64,000 nucleotides of DNA from Diploscapter coronatus (taxonomy: Eukaryota > Nematoda > Chromadorea > Rhabditida > Rhabditidae). The position numbers and the translations under genes were made by a program. Numbering within the stretch: position 1 is the first letter of the stretch; the number at the start of each line of letters is the position of its first letter. This document shows, one piece after another, positions 1 to 11,799 of the stretch. The notes under the pieces were generated by a model that did not search any database, was not told where the DNA came from, and saw only the letters and a program-made list of their open reading frames with translations. The stretch spans positions 7,641,249 through 7,705,248 of the forward strand of contig OZ038423.1 in NCBI GenBank assembly GCA_964036155.1, written 5' to 3'.

Positions 1-1
1 A

Positions 2-257
2 TTAACCCTCTTTAATGTTTGCTGTTCATTTTTCTTGTTTTTTAGCGATTTTTTCTCTCAAACCAAGACCCATTTTCATCGAGTCAAGTGTTGATTCCTC
101 GAAGATGCAGATGTTGTTGTCGCCATCAGGTCATTCGAATTGCAAGTTGATGGACAACAGACGATCACTGATCAGACGTTTTCATAAAAATTGTCAATTT
201 TCACGAAAAATACGAAATTTCGATCGAAAAATGAACAGCAAACATTAAGGAGTTAAT
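2..257. repeat. TTAA-flanked terminal-inverted-repeat element (piggyBac-type MITE candidate)
   Basis: A TTAA at 2-5 and another at 254-257 bracket about 248 bases whose ends are inverted copies of each other for about 30 bases; both arms contain TTAATGTTTGCTGTTCATTT in inverse orientation. A TTAA target with inverted ends beginning in C-rich sequence is what piggyBac-class elements and their non-autonomous derivatives show. There is no credible transposase frame inside. The class is inferred from the target site and termini only. Confidence 0.6.
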
Positions 258-828
258 TGGCCAATTATCTGATTAATTGGATGCAATATTCAATTAGTTG
301 GAGACAATAAACTAATTATTTTTCGTCTTCAAAGTTGAAAAATTAAAAACACGTTATTTCTGACGATAAAATGGCTCAAAACGATGAAAAATCGAAAAAA
401 TAGTTTGAAAATGGAAAATCATGCAATTCGGCAGGGCAAAAAAAAGTGGGCGGAGCTTGAGGGGGCGAAGTTGCAAAATGTATGCAGTATTCACTTACTC
501 AGGATAAACTATACTACATGCCATTATAAAACATACATCGATTTTTAAAATATGCTTCACAAAATGAACCAAGTCAACAATAGGAAGTAAACGGGTTGTA
601 TAGGCATCTAAAAGTATTTATACTTTAGAAAGACAATTTATATATTTTTTTAGATATCACTACTTTGGGACCTATACATTTCGCGGCTCATTTTATAGAA
701 AATTTTTAATCTGAAATTTTAACGACCTTAATTTCTGAAGAAATTACAATAAATGGGTTGCAAAATATATAGGTCACGAAGTCGCTAAGAATTCAAGTTG
801 TTTTTAGGAAATATATTTTTAAACTCAC

Positions 829-2522
829 CTCCAATCAACACGCTTAAATTAAACATTCCCGATCCAGCACCGACGCCAAAGTTGAAAAATGTACCGAATT
901 GATTATATTTTTGGGCACTTATTTCATATATTGGATCAGCACCGTAGAATTTCGAGGGTCCCTTCAATACCTTAATTAAAATTTTTAATTATAAATTTAA
1001 CCATACCTAGAAAGACATTTAGCCGGAATAAGAAATTTTAGAGGAGAGTGTAAGCAAGATTTTGATTTTTCTATAGAAAAGTGATACATTTGGGTCCGCA
1101 ATAAGGACTTGGGAATTGTTTTTATTATGGGAGGTGTACACAAAGATTTTGGCTTAATTCCTTCCTAGATCTGAATTCAATGTTAAACCTTTAATAATTT
1201 CTCTTCAGCCAGCGTATCACGTCCTACACCTAATGTGATGATAGTTGTCAGTTCACTTTTCTAAAATATAAAACTTAGAAAGATGAATATAGAAATGATT
1301 GTCATGTTTATATTTCAAGCATAATAGATCATGTTTAACTTGATGAATTGGAAAGCCCCCAAATTCAATGAATAAAATACTTCAGTTCCCCTATCAGACC
1401 CATATAATAATGGTAATTGTAATTAGAGTTTATTTCGTTTAATTTGGGAAATTTTCTGATTTACCATTTAACTCTTATGTCTAACAATTTCTATCTAATA
1501 AACTAATTTTATAATATATCGTATACTAACATTCAGAGGTAATATATGGCGTTTTACTTCGCTACCATCATTTTGAAAACCATCGACTTTTATCGTGCCA
1601 TTTATTAATATATTCTGACATAGTTGCATGACTTTAGATAGATTTTTCCAGATCTAAAAACTAATTTACTTAAGACTGAATATCTGAGAGTATCAAAGTC
1701 GTACGGAACAGAGGTTCGCAGAACGGGATAATATTTATATATCCTGTGCCATTTTGATGCTGATCATCATACAGTAGCACACAAAAATTTGGGAAATTTC
1801 ATTACTTTAGACATGCTACTTATTATTATGCATTTTTAGTCAACCAATTCTTCTGAAATTTCGCTCACTTAGAGATGATATTTGATAGTGTTCATTTTCC
1901 AAGTCTTATCCAGATTGCTTTATGAAAATGTGTTTTTTCTAATCATATAAAATATTATGCAATATTCTAAACTTTTGTGGGCCACTGTATGTGGAAATCA
2001 GCCCGATCGGCGGATCCCTGTTTCGAGCCCTCTCTGTAGTCTTTAATTCTCTCAGACATTTACCCTTAAAATAAAGTTTAAACAATCGCACCCAGTCATT
2101 ATTTGTCGGATTTTCTTCTCGATAGTTCGTAAGATTCGGCATAATGCAATTATGCCATTCATGAAAAATTTCCGGTGGATTGAAACTTGATTTTGATCTT
2201 GAAAGGAGATTTTCATTCGGTAATTTGTCCTGTCGTTGGAGTTCTGAAATCTTGAATTTTAATAAATATTAAATTTTATTCTCATTACTAATATCAACTT
2301 TCGGTGGCTGGTCTGCTTAGATTATTGTTTGAATTATTTTATTTTATAATTTAAGAAACCTTTATCGTTATTATTTGTCGCTTCTTGAAATTGATTTACT
2401 TGTATCTGCATAAATTTTAGAGATTTTCGAATCGAATTTTCATATCCATTTTGCACAAATAGAAATATAACAAGAACGGCTATAAATATGCCTAATTGCA
2501 CTAATATGTTCCTGGATTGCAT
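829..2522 (-). CDS. FkbM/Methyltransf_21-like membrane-anchored protein, 3' end not in window
   Basis: Minus-strand exons are visible at 829-970, 1189-1260, about 1541-1653, about 1681-1763, about 1980-2252 and about 2335-2522. The first exon starts MQSRNILVQL and runs into a hydrophobic stretch, giving a type II signal anchor. The 1189-1260 exon encodes ITLGVGRDTLAEEKLL and the 829-970 exon encodes SKFYGADPIYE then GVGAGSGM; both align with the equivalent exons of the plus-strand gene at 25934-27633, with the same order and the same phase-1 donor. The family's DAEGAE-containing C-terminal exons are not found between 1 and 828, where a TTAA element lies instead, so the gene continues beyond the window or is truncated. 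The middle exons (with FHEWHNCIMP and PPIGLISTYSG) are assigned by open frame and splice sites only. Substrate unknown. Confidence 0.6.
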
Positions 2523-3998
2523 CTAAATTTGGAATTTACAATAATTAACCAGACGTTAGTTGGTCATCAAGAGTAAAGTAGCCAAGCCCTATCAGGGCCC
2601 AATTAAAAAAAATCAAAACTGTATTCTATCACTCGATACTCGACAGGGACGAATCGAGTTAACTTACAAAAAATGACGATTTGGATTCTTCGCGACACCT
2701 TACATAGAAAATTTTATGGCTGGAGTTTTTGCTATCACTTTTTGAAAAATACCAGAATGGGATGGCGAAAAGTCAAACAGTCGCGAAATTTATGTGTCAC
2801 GAACGATGTTGCGAATAATCGAAGACGGAATTATCTCTCGTCGGCACCCGGAATTATTTTCTCTTCCCCGCTAACTATTTCTCCCTTCACTCTTATCTGA
2901 CTCTATTCTTTTCCCATTGTTCATTTATTAATTCCGGATGGAGGGAGAAAGAAAGAGAAAGCGAAAAAGGGCTAGTTGGCGCGTGGAGAAAAGAAAGAGA
3001 GCCCGAAATTTCGTTTAGCCCTGGTGTAGAGCATTATACAAGTCTGCAATATAAATTCGTTCAATTTTCCGCTACAGAAAATGCATCTTTTATTTTTATT
3101 GGGTAATCAGAATGATATAGAATGCGACATTACTTTTCGTAAATAATTATGGTAAAATAGTGGCGTACTTTTTTGAAAAAAAAGCAATACTCCGAGCTGC
3201 CTTTTCAAATGGGCCATACAATATGGGATAGACAAATAGAGAGAAAGAGTTCATTTTAGATCAACTCTAAATCTCATTAAAGTCTTTGTCCTAAAAATTA
3301 TCTCCAAATATTCTCCTGCAAAAACTTGCAAGCCAAATGAAAGTGTTCATTCCTATTCCTGAATTTGCAATTTTATCGGCTAGAGACGATTAACGATTCG
3401 TACTTTATTTCATTTTTCTAAATTCTTCATTACGTTAGATCTAATTATTCACGTGAAAAGTAACGGAGATAAAATATGTCAGTTACTAGATAACGGAAAA
3501 CGAAATGTAGTTCTCGAATTTGTGAGAAGGCGATCATTGAAAAATACAAAAATATATTTTTCTTTTCTCTATTTTGTTATTTAGTAATTGCCTTAAATTT
3601 TGATTTCATAAATCTTCTTATACCCTCTAATTTAAGAACTAATAAGGAATGCTCACCATAAGAAACGCGAATTATCGGACAAGGCTTATATCATTAGAAA
3701 GCTTGTCCCAAGAGCAGTTCAATGATGTCAAACTTTTGTGTTCATAGGGAGTTTTACACTGTAAACGAAGGACGCAAAGTTTCTTAGTATAGGCCTGATG
3801 TCGAATAGCGCTTCTATCGCTTTCTTTGTTATTTCGCATGGGATTTCGGAATTTTTTGCTGTAGTATGTAGGAATATATTATACGATGATATAAAAAATT
3901 AATTTAAGCAAGTTCCGTCACATTTCAAGTACAGGTGGTTCGTTTTCAGTCTTTGACCAGTCTTATAAATGACATCTTTCGAATAAAATTGTGCCTAG
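2523..3998. other. Intergenic, no gene recognised
   Basis: AT-rich sequence upstream of the minus-strand methyltransferase-like gene. It holds a purine-rich stretch near 2938-3005 and no open frame with family motifs, codon structure or matched splice sites that I could support. Confidence 0.5.
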
Positions 3999-4563
3999 GC
4001 TTTATTTCTGCAGCACATGCACTAATAACTCGTCTATAGGGTTCTCGACACCGTAGAATCCGAATCTGACGGCTAAAATCCGATCCGAACATTTATTCCG
4101 CATGTCCCGTAATTTTCCGGAAGCGAAACTTCCCGGAAACGGAAAGTTCCTATTTCTTTACGAAAAAAAAATCCAAATTTGGCACCAAAATGATGAGAAG
4201 GATACGAACAATTCGAATCCGAAGAGATCTCATCAGTACAAACATCACATCGAATGCGATGAATTTTTGAAGTTGGGGATCAAAAATGAGTCATAATTTG
4301 AGCCTCAAAATATAAAAATTCGCTATTTTTGATGTGATGATCGTATCAACGAGATCTCTTCGGATTCGAATTGTTCGTATCCTTCTCATCATTTTGGTGC
4401 CAAATTTGGATTTGTTCCGTAAGGAAATAGCAATGTTCTGCTCCCGGAAAGTTTCGCTTCCGGAACAAGTGGCCGAGTCGGATTTTGGCTATCAGATTCG
4501 GATTCTACGGTGTCGAAAACCTTTGTAGGCGAATCATTAGTGCATGTGCTGCAGAAATAAATG
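3999..4563. repeat. Large fold-back element, arms about 230-260 bases
   Basis: The sequence from 3999 (TTTATTTCTGCAGCACATGC) recurs inverted at the other end, 4563, and the arms remain complementary through segments such as GACACCGTAGAATCCGAATC and GGATACGAACAATTCGAATC, leaving only a short loop near 4270-4330. Small open frames inside are mirror images of each other and are not genes. This is a fold-back or MITE-like repeat of unassigned class. Confidence 0.8.
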
Positions 4564-4894
4564 AGAAAAGTTGGCTTTTTCTATTAAGGATCCCGTATTT
4601 TTGACGTTTTTGCAGTTTTTAGCCGTAACTTGTGATAGAAAGGTCGGATCCGAAAAATGTTTGCATCATTCAACTCAGCTCATCGAGCTGAACGCTCTGA
4701 TATAGATTTCGGGGTGTCAGGGTGACTTGAAATTTGATCCCCAGACCCCGGTATCCGACCTGGACTTGGAAACTCCGAGAAAAAGCCCCAAAATCGTGTT
4801 CTCCAGGTCGAACATAGACAGAAAATACTCAACTACCCCTTCAAAACGAATTTGAAACCTCTGGTCCGGGCAGTTTCGAATATTACAGAGACTG

Positions 4895-5317
4895 TTTTAA
4901 TAATGAATAATCTACACCTTCATGGAAAAAATACAGTAAGTTAAGTTTCAGGCGAAAGTTTTAGAAATAGCTCTGAAAATAATATAAGAAATGCACTCTA
5001 TGACTCTCTGTACTCTCTTCAATATCCAAGCTTCTCTGTTCAACGATACATCGATTGATAGTTTTTCGTCATAATGTCGAAAAGGTTTCACTGTCCGGCT
5101 GAAAAAATAGAAATAGAGAAAGCGAGAAAGAACGGATACACAGTGATTTCCTATAAACAATGCAGATAATATCACCGAGCTACCCAACTTACTAAAAATT
5201 CCGTATCTGTACTATTAACTTGAAATAAAACTTGTACCCTTCAAATGGTGAATAAGTTCATCGTAGTTCGAAGTGAAAACAATACTATCAGGAAAACGCG
5301 GTATGGGAAAATGAAAG
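4895..5317. repeat. Duplicated block, direct copy of 37181-37601
   Basis: About 420 bases match 37181-37601 in the same orientation with scattered substitutions. In the second copy one plus-strand frame stays open across most of the block (reads RDALYDSLYSLQYPSFSVQ then KRFHCPAEKIELEKARKNG) whereas here the same frame is broken by a TAG after YID. It may be a decayed exon of an unrecognised gene. Similarity to the other copy stops just before the orphan bre-4 exon at 5329. Confidence 0.75.
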
Positions 5318-5328
5318 ATCTATTTCAG

Positions 5329-5485
5329 TTGATGAACGTTGGTTTCGTCGAGGGTTTGAAGCTCTACCCATTTCAATGCTTCATTTTTCACGACGTAGAC
5401 TTGCTGCCAGAAGACGGTCGAAATCTGTACACCTGCCCTGAACTGCCGAGACACGTGAGCGTAGCTGTCGATAAGTTCAATTACA
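5329..5485 (+). pseudogene. Orphan exon of a bre-4-type beta-1,4-galactosyl/GalNAc-transferase
   Basis: A TTTCAG acceptor precedes a 157-base open segment starting LMNVGFVEGLKLYPF, containing the GT7 metal-site block FHDVDLLPEDGRNLY and ending VAVDKFNY before a GTTGAG donor. Its length, phase and splice sites are identical to the exon at 20580-20736 of the complete bre-4-like gene. None of the other exons (donor-proximal FRDRDEH region, WGWGGEDD region) is found nearby, so this is a single duplicated exon rather than a working gene. A Gly replaces one Asp of the family's EDDRN motif. Confidence 0.8.
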
Positions 5486-5519
5486 GTTGAGTGAAAAGAA
5501 AAGAGTAAAAAAAAATTTC

Positions 5520-5795
5520 CTAGCCTTATTATTCCCCACTAGGTGGGGGTCGGCTACCCTCAGCCCGTAATGGGACAGTCGGCCTATCCTAGCCACACAG
5601 GACTAGTGGCCCGTCCCGAGGACAGACTGTTGTTGTGTGCAACAACTGAGGGATTTGTTTAGGCAAATTTCTCGTGGTTTTATCCACTACCAGCATTCAT
5701 TAAACCCCTTGGTTTGGGTAGGAGTGAGGGGTGAACTTGAAGCCCTAGCTGCAGGCAGTAACACACAATCACTACATTAGACCGTTTCGATCAGT
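5520..5795. repeat. GC-rich repeat-like block, possibly a retroelement tail or SINE
   Basis: A stretch much richer in GC than its surroundings begins with the perfect hairpin CCCCACTAGGTGGGG and continues through TCGGCCTATCCTAGCC and GCAACAACTGAGGGA. It has no open frame and no similarity to other parts of this window. The abrupt compositional change suggests an inserted repeat; the class is a guess and a repeat-library search would settle it. Confidence 0.4.
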
Positions 5796-6170
5796 AGACT
5801 AAAGATAATAAACTGAAATTTGTGATATGATGATAGTTTGAAAATGTGGAACCGATTATTTTTGCACATGGATGAAGTAATCAATAAAAAACTTTATAGA
5901 ATGAAAATCTTGATTCACAAATTAAAATTATTATAGGATACTGCCAATTACTATTTGGCGGAGTGTGTCTTTCCATACTATTTATTTCAAATTTTATTCT
6001 CGCCTATCTCTAACTATAGGACTCCACCACCCGTCACTCCGTCATTTAGTAATTGCCTAGGATAGCATATGAAAGTTCTTACTGTATACGGTGAAAGTGG
6101 TTTATAAAACTTATAATCAGAATTCAATCTCGTTCCTGACTTACAGACATTTTTCATATAAATACATTTA

Positions 6171-7190
6171 TTACAAATATTCCTTTTCAAAATCTCTAAG
6201 CTGATTTTCTAAGACCAGTTTGAGTAGTTGTTGACCCGCAGGAGTGAGGTGCGTTCCATCGAAAAAATAGCCGAGAAGAGTCTTTGGATCGAAAAATTGA
6301 GGATTCCCATAGGGCTTGATAACGAAAAATGGATCCCCAAAAGGCAAAATCGTGCATTTCGAGCAACTAAATTTGTTTTAAATTTGAAAAAAGCTATTCT
6401 AATTTCGAACACTTACAGTTTCCCGAGCCCCAAATTCCGCTTAATTCCGTTTAGATATGATTTGCCCTTGATGAACTCGGACTAAATGTATAGTAAAGTA
6501 AACTATAAAATGAACTTTCCTACACTCGTGACATTCTGCCTCTTATCAATTTTATCCGTATATTTCGTGAGGAAATAGTCGATCGGAGCGGGGATAGTTC
6601 CAACGATAAATACGTGATATTTTGCCAATTTTTCGTATTTCTGAAATCAAATTTATTAGTCAAATTTCTTAATCTAATATTCAACCTTCAATCGTTGTAC
6701 AGCCTCTTTCAAAATTTGATCATCCAATATTTTGATTGGATCCTCGATAGGTTCATTCATGACAAAACTTCTTGCAACAATAAACAGAAAATCTGGCTTG
6801 AAATTCGTGGCTTGCTCTCTAGAATTATATATATATATATTTTTTTTTGTAATTTATGAAGATAAAAAATGGCTCACAAATAAGTATCCACAATTTCAGG
6901 ACAAGCCTTATTCTTTTTATCCACGACTAGAACTTCGCAATCTAAAATTAAAGTTAAAAAATAAAATAAAAAATACTCTGAAACTTGCATGAATGAGTAA
7001 ATTTGCTCATATTTTTCGCGTATCGTCCGAAAGTTTCGTAGAACAATTCGCCCATATTTGCGCCATAACTGTTGCCCAAAACCATAATTCTATATTTTCC
7101 TTTTTCATTATACTAAAATGTATGCTTTACTTGATATGAATAAAATAAAATATTTTACAGGAAAAGAGCAAAATCCATGTTCGGTTTTTG
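6171..7190 (-). pseudogene. SGNH domain of an OAC-type acyltransferase, N-terminal membrane domain absent
   Basis: Minus-strand exons read, in order, HGFCSFP (about 7159-7190), YNEKGKYRIMVLGNSYGANM (high end 7112), a segment with CEVLVVDKKNKACPEIVDTY, one with FKPDFLFIVARSF, one with YHVFIVGTIPAP, then 6417-6481, and last 6171-6366 with ILPFGDPFF and YFFDGTHLTPAGQQ before TAA. GNS is the SGNH block I motif and DGTH supplies the catalytic Asp and His. The exon layout parallels exons 46425-49907 of the intact OAC gene (GWCKMLGEHTGK then LVIGNSYA). I see no acyltransferase-3 transmembrane exons upstream to the ShKT gene at 7943, so this is either an SGNH-only gene or a 5'-truncated relic; no clear start codon was found. 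Confidence 0.6.
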
Positions 7191-7942
7191 TGCGAAAATA
7201 CGCACCCTTTTTACCCTATTTTGGTAATTTTGAATGATATTTGATCTTCGACTATTTGAGGGATCATAACCGCGAGTTTGTGTAATTTCCTTGAAACTCG
7301 ACGGTTTTCTTGGACAGATTTTCCTGCATTCTTTCTATGTTTTGACTGCAGGCTTTTATCGGGTGATCGGATTCTTTTCCTATCTTTTCCCCGCATCACA
7401 TTTTCACTTCTCTCTTCGGATCGAGCAGAGCACGGCTGCTCGTTTATTGTCTGTCCTTTGATTGAATGAAGGAATAAACCCTTGTAATTGGCCTACAACT
7501 GTATTAGACAGCAATAGTGTACATCTACACCCAGAGGAAGTCACGAGATTATTAACCGTGTTCGCACATTCTAATAATTTTGGAATTTCGTTATTTCATC
7601 TGAATAAGATACTATTTTCAATAGGTTTTCTGTTTGAGTTATTTCGTGTGGTGTATGCTAGTTATTTCTGTAACTGGCATAATGAATCAACAGTGATTAG
7701 CATGAAATTATTTATTCATTGATTAGTCAGTCAAATCATAAACAATTCCCCGTTCATGCTGTTTTTCTATTTTGGATCATTCCGGTTGCGTTGGTTTTAA
7801 TCCCCATTGATCTTAAGTTTGAGTTGATAAGTAAATTCGAATACTTCAATTTAAATAGAAGAATCGCGATAATTAAACTAAATCAACTGAAATATTCGAA
7901 TGTCCCCGTGCACTCTTCTTTGGTCAGTCGAATTGGAAATGA
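7191..7942. other. Intergenic flank; the right part belongs to a tandem duplication
   Basis: No gene recognised. From about 7690 the sequence matches 11530 onward, the equivalent 3' flank of the second ShKT gene, so the duplicated unit extends past the stop codon. Confidence 0.5.
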
Positions 7943-9802
7943 TTATTTTCCTGAGCACAAACCGCAGGTCCTGAAAGTAACATTATATAGAAATTATCTT
8001 CAGAGCCATCCCCTACTTAGCGCAATATTTTGTTTTGTCTGCTGAAGCGTAGAAAGTTGAAGAACAAAAGCCGTTCTAAATGTTGTCTTATTTTTCGTGT
8101 TCATATAACGAAATTTGAATCTGATAAGAAATATAAATCTATCAGAAAATTAAGAAAAAATAATACCCTGGTCCATGCGGCGCAGCTGAAATAAAATAAT
8201 TGAAAGATGGTAGTTGTTGATTCAAAAATACCTAGGAGAAGTGTCAACGCAAGATCCCGACGTTACGCCTCCGCCCCCAGGCTGAGTGGTTGCAGATCCG
8301 GCTGTTGTCGAAGATGAGCATCGTTGGCAGGTTCTATTTTTCATTTCTCTATTTACATCTCACTTTTAATTCATCACACCTTTGACAGTTTTCATTGACG
8401 AACGCTTGCAGGTTGATATTGTTGCAGATCGAGGTGTCAGCGGAACAGTCAACAGCCTTGTCTACGCATCCGCCCTAAATTTATATATCGTAATCGTGAT
8501 AATCTACTATTCATGAATCATACGTCCAGACACATGCCGCATCTATTTGGGCATGAAGTTGCAATAGGCTGTCTCCAAGCAGGGTCCTGAAGTATGAAAT
8601 TCATTTCACAATTTTTCTTCACTTTTTGTAATGTATCAGTCATGTAAATATTCCGATATGTTATTCTTCACATCCCTCTTTTCTATCTGCCCTTCCCATT
8701 CTCTAGAACACTCACTATGATTTAGCTGGTTGCAAGTATCTTTTCCCCAAATAGTTCCTAGACAATACATTATGTCGATCAAACTTCTAATTACAGCGAA
8801 AGGGAGCTAGCAACCCAAACGTATACTACCACTACTTGTCACTATAAACTCCAATCCCCAAGTTTTCGTTTTTTTCTTCATACCTGACACATGGCTGGAG
8901 TGATCGAATTGCAATTGAAATCGGGTGCTGAAAGTATTTATATTTATGTGAAATTGATCGTTATTTCTCGTACGTACGATTTTTATTTGCGCAACTGTAT
9001 GCCGGAGTTTTGCAGCAATATCCGCAGAACTAAATTTCGTTAAATAAATATAGATGTCAACATTTTATGGGTATCTATATTTACTAAACTCGCCTTGGGA
9101 CAGTTCTTGATAGCACCAGCCTTCATCGTTTGATCGACTGTTGTTCCATTCGGCTCAGTCTGAATTCAACATTTATATAAATTGATGGGAAAATTAAACA
9201 ATTATTGAAGAGAAGTCGGAGACGACATGTTATCATGATAAGTGCAGTGCGAGGTTTTGACTTCAAATGAACATTTTTTTAAATTTGGCTCCGACTCCGA
9301 CTTCGCTAATGAAATGTTTAGAATTGCAACTTTGACTTTGAATTTTTGAGCTTTTTAATTTCGCGCGTCTTTGATTATTAGTTCTAAGCGCTCAATTAGT
9401 GAGGACTTCAGGAAGACATACACTTCATCAAGTTATAAAATTATGCGTCAAAAGAGGGACAAACCGAGAAGCATGGGGACGGGCGTGGAGCGTTATTTCC
9501 AGGTGCAATGCCCGAATCGTTTCCTGCACCATAGAGAGTTTTGCAGCCTGCATCACCCAGAGGGTTCGCACAGATCGTGGCAATCGGTGAATAGACCAGC
9601 TGGAAGTTGAGATTATTATTATTCAATGTCGCCAAAGTGGCAATGAATGATTCATTTATAATTATTAGGAGGAAGATAGACTGACCTGTCCCGTCAAATT
9701 TCCCTGAGTACCGATCTCCGTGCATTCTAGGGGATCGATAATCTGGGCACCAATGCCAGCAAACAACGCGACTGTGACCAAGATGCTGAGATATTGGGGC
9801 AT
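7943..9802 (-). CDS. Secreted protein with three ShKT (SXC) domains, copy 1
   Basis: The first exon (9686-9802) encodes a signal peptide, MPQYLSILVTVALFAGIGAQ, and ends at LTGQ. Exon 9465-9599 encodes LVYSPIATICANP with further Cys residues, exon 9085-9159 ends CPKASL, and the next reads FCGYCCKTPAYNC. Later exons give ShKT patterns: C..DP.W...NSCP..C, then CVDKAVDC..., FVNENCQRTCQRC, then SCAAWTR, NGFCSSTFYASADKTKYCAK and the final TCGLCSGK before TAA at 7943. Exon sizes and phases match the tandem copy at 11800-13755. Between the second and third domains there is a Gly/Thr-rich linker (TTQPGGGG) absent from copy 2. ShKT domains occur in nematode secreted and cuticle proteins; the actual role here is unknown. 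Confidence 0.8.
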
Positions 9803-11799
9803 ATCTGAAATCGCTGATGCGATTGAACGGACTTACATATCTCAGAAGAGGAAAAAATACTCTCAGAAAAATCTTCCTTAGACACTTCAACTCCCCTAGA
9901 TTTGAATGATATTCCACTCTTCCTCTAAACTCAGCATTGCAAAAACCAGTCGGTACCGATAGGGTTTTATTCAAAAATAACTGCCGATTGGTATGCGAAC
10001 TCTTACCGACTGGTTTATTTCTTGCTGAGCAGTAAGTCTGATGGAAATTTGGAGCGGGAAGGGTGGAGAGGCCTATTGAGAAAGGTCACCATTCTGGGGA
10101 GTCTTGGGAAGAATTCTCTGAGCTATCGTGGTGTACTCTGAAATTATCCGAATATCTCCAGCTTTTATACCGAGCTTCTCGAGTGCCAGACAGAGGATAC
10201 GTCTAACATGAAGGCTAAACATTAAAAAAAAATCCTTATCGGATTCGTATTTTTCATTCATTGTTCTCCTACGTAGCGTTTTCATGAAACGATGGAAATA
10301 TTTTTATTCATCCCATAAAATTGTTCCCAACAAAAGGTGAAACGCGCTTCCCCAAGTAAAAGTGCGATATACAAAAGAAATTGGTAGAGTTAGAGCAGAT
10401 GAGCACACAACGCCGATTTGGAATTAGATAGAAGACAAGGAAAAACGTGCAGCTATGGTTGTGAATATGAAATGTTAAATAAGAGTTAGTTCTGCTTCAG
10501 AAAAAGTACTAAGAATCCAAAAATCAACATCAGAATCGCTTCTGTACGTAAGAGCTTAGTGATTGAGCACTATGCCCACATTATAGAGTCAAAATTGGAA
10601 TATTCATGTTGGCAATATATGACAATCTTTCTCTAAGCGAAATTAGAATTCAATATTTATGAAGAACTTTCAATTCCTACTGCATATCCAGACCATATTA
10701 GCGGTATCATGATTTAACAGGTTAGATTTTTTACTTTTTTCAAATATTTATTCTGGTTGAGGAAATTTTATATGGCCAAACATTTCAACATCTACTTAAT
10801 GAACCTTTTTCCGGAGTAAATTGTCCTGATTTGTTAGCTTGTAATATAACGGGCAACGATTTATTGTCTACATCAAGTTCTTGTGAAATTAGATCATTTT
10901 AAATTCGTAGTTGATGCCGAAGTTTTAATTAAAAATCATCGAAATTGAAGTCAAAATAATTTAATCTTCTTGAAGAATAACTATGAAGCTTCAGGTCTGA
11001 TGAAGTCGAGTTAAAATTTCTTGTAACATTTAGTTATCACACTCTAAACAAATAACTCTAATCACAGTAATTACGTCATTATGAGCCAAGCGATTTTAAA
11101 TTCAGAATTGTGGTTATATAAAGAGTGAATGATCCAAGCTTTAGGTAATTTTATCCAAACTTATGCTTCTACTTCAACTCTATTTGTTGAAGTGACGGCA
11201 GGAAAAACATGCTATTTTTTCTAAATCGAAACGAAAATAAACATTTTAATATCACGAAACTGGAATTAGAGTTTAAAGGGCTCAAAAATTTCTCAGATTT
11301 CCGTTATTGTCATGAAGATCAAATTGAATACCTGATTTTATGAATCTCTCAATTTACTAGTTAGAATTTATTATGCGCTTGAGATTTTGGTAAGAGACCG
11401 ACAAGACTGAAATTATGAAGTTTTTTCTCATGTATTTTATATAATTTTATACTTGAAATTGAATTAAATATTCAAAAGCCAATAATTTTCAGTCACGATA
11501 TTTTCTTGTGTGTTACAATCAAGAGAAACAGTTAGCATGAAATTGTTTATTCATTGATAGGTCAGATCAATAACATAAGCAATCCCCTATCATGCTGTTT
11601 TATTTTTATTCCGGTCCAGAGATGTTGTTCCGTTTCGCTTTGGTCTTAATCCCCATTGATGATGTTTAAGTTTGAGTTAAGTAATTCGAATATTTCAATT
11701 CTAAGAAGAGTTTTTTAAATAGAAAAATGAAAATCAACTGAAATATTCGAATGAGCCCCGTACACTCTTCTTTGGTCAGTCGATTACTTGGCTATCCAT
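9803..11799. other. Intergenic between tandem ShKT genes
   Basis: Holds the 5' flank of copy 1 (minus strand) and AT-rich sequence. From about 11530 it is the 3' flank of copy 2 and repeats 7690 onward. A minus-strand open stretch of 70 codons at 10073-10285 has no motif or splice support and I do not call it. Confidence 0.5.

Noticed and set aside
4102..4528. Two plus-strand frames of 64 codons
   Set aside because: They lie in the two arms of the fold-back element and are mirror images of each other.
9371..9610. Plus-strand frames over the ShKT copy 1 second exon
   Set aside because: The minus strand there encodes a conserved exon with matching phase; the plus frames are shadows.
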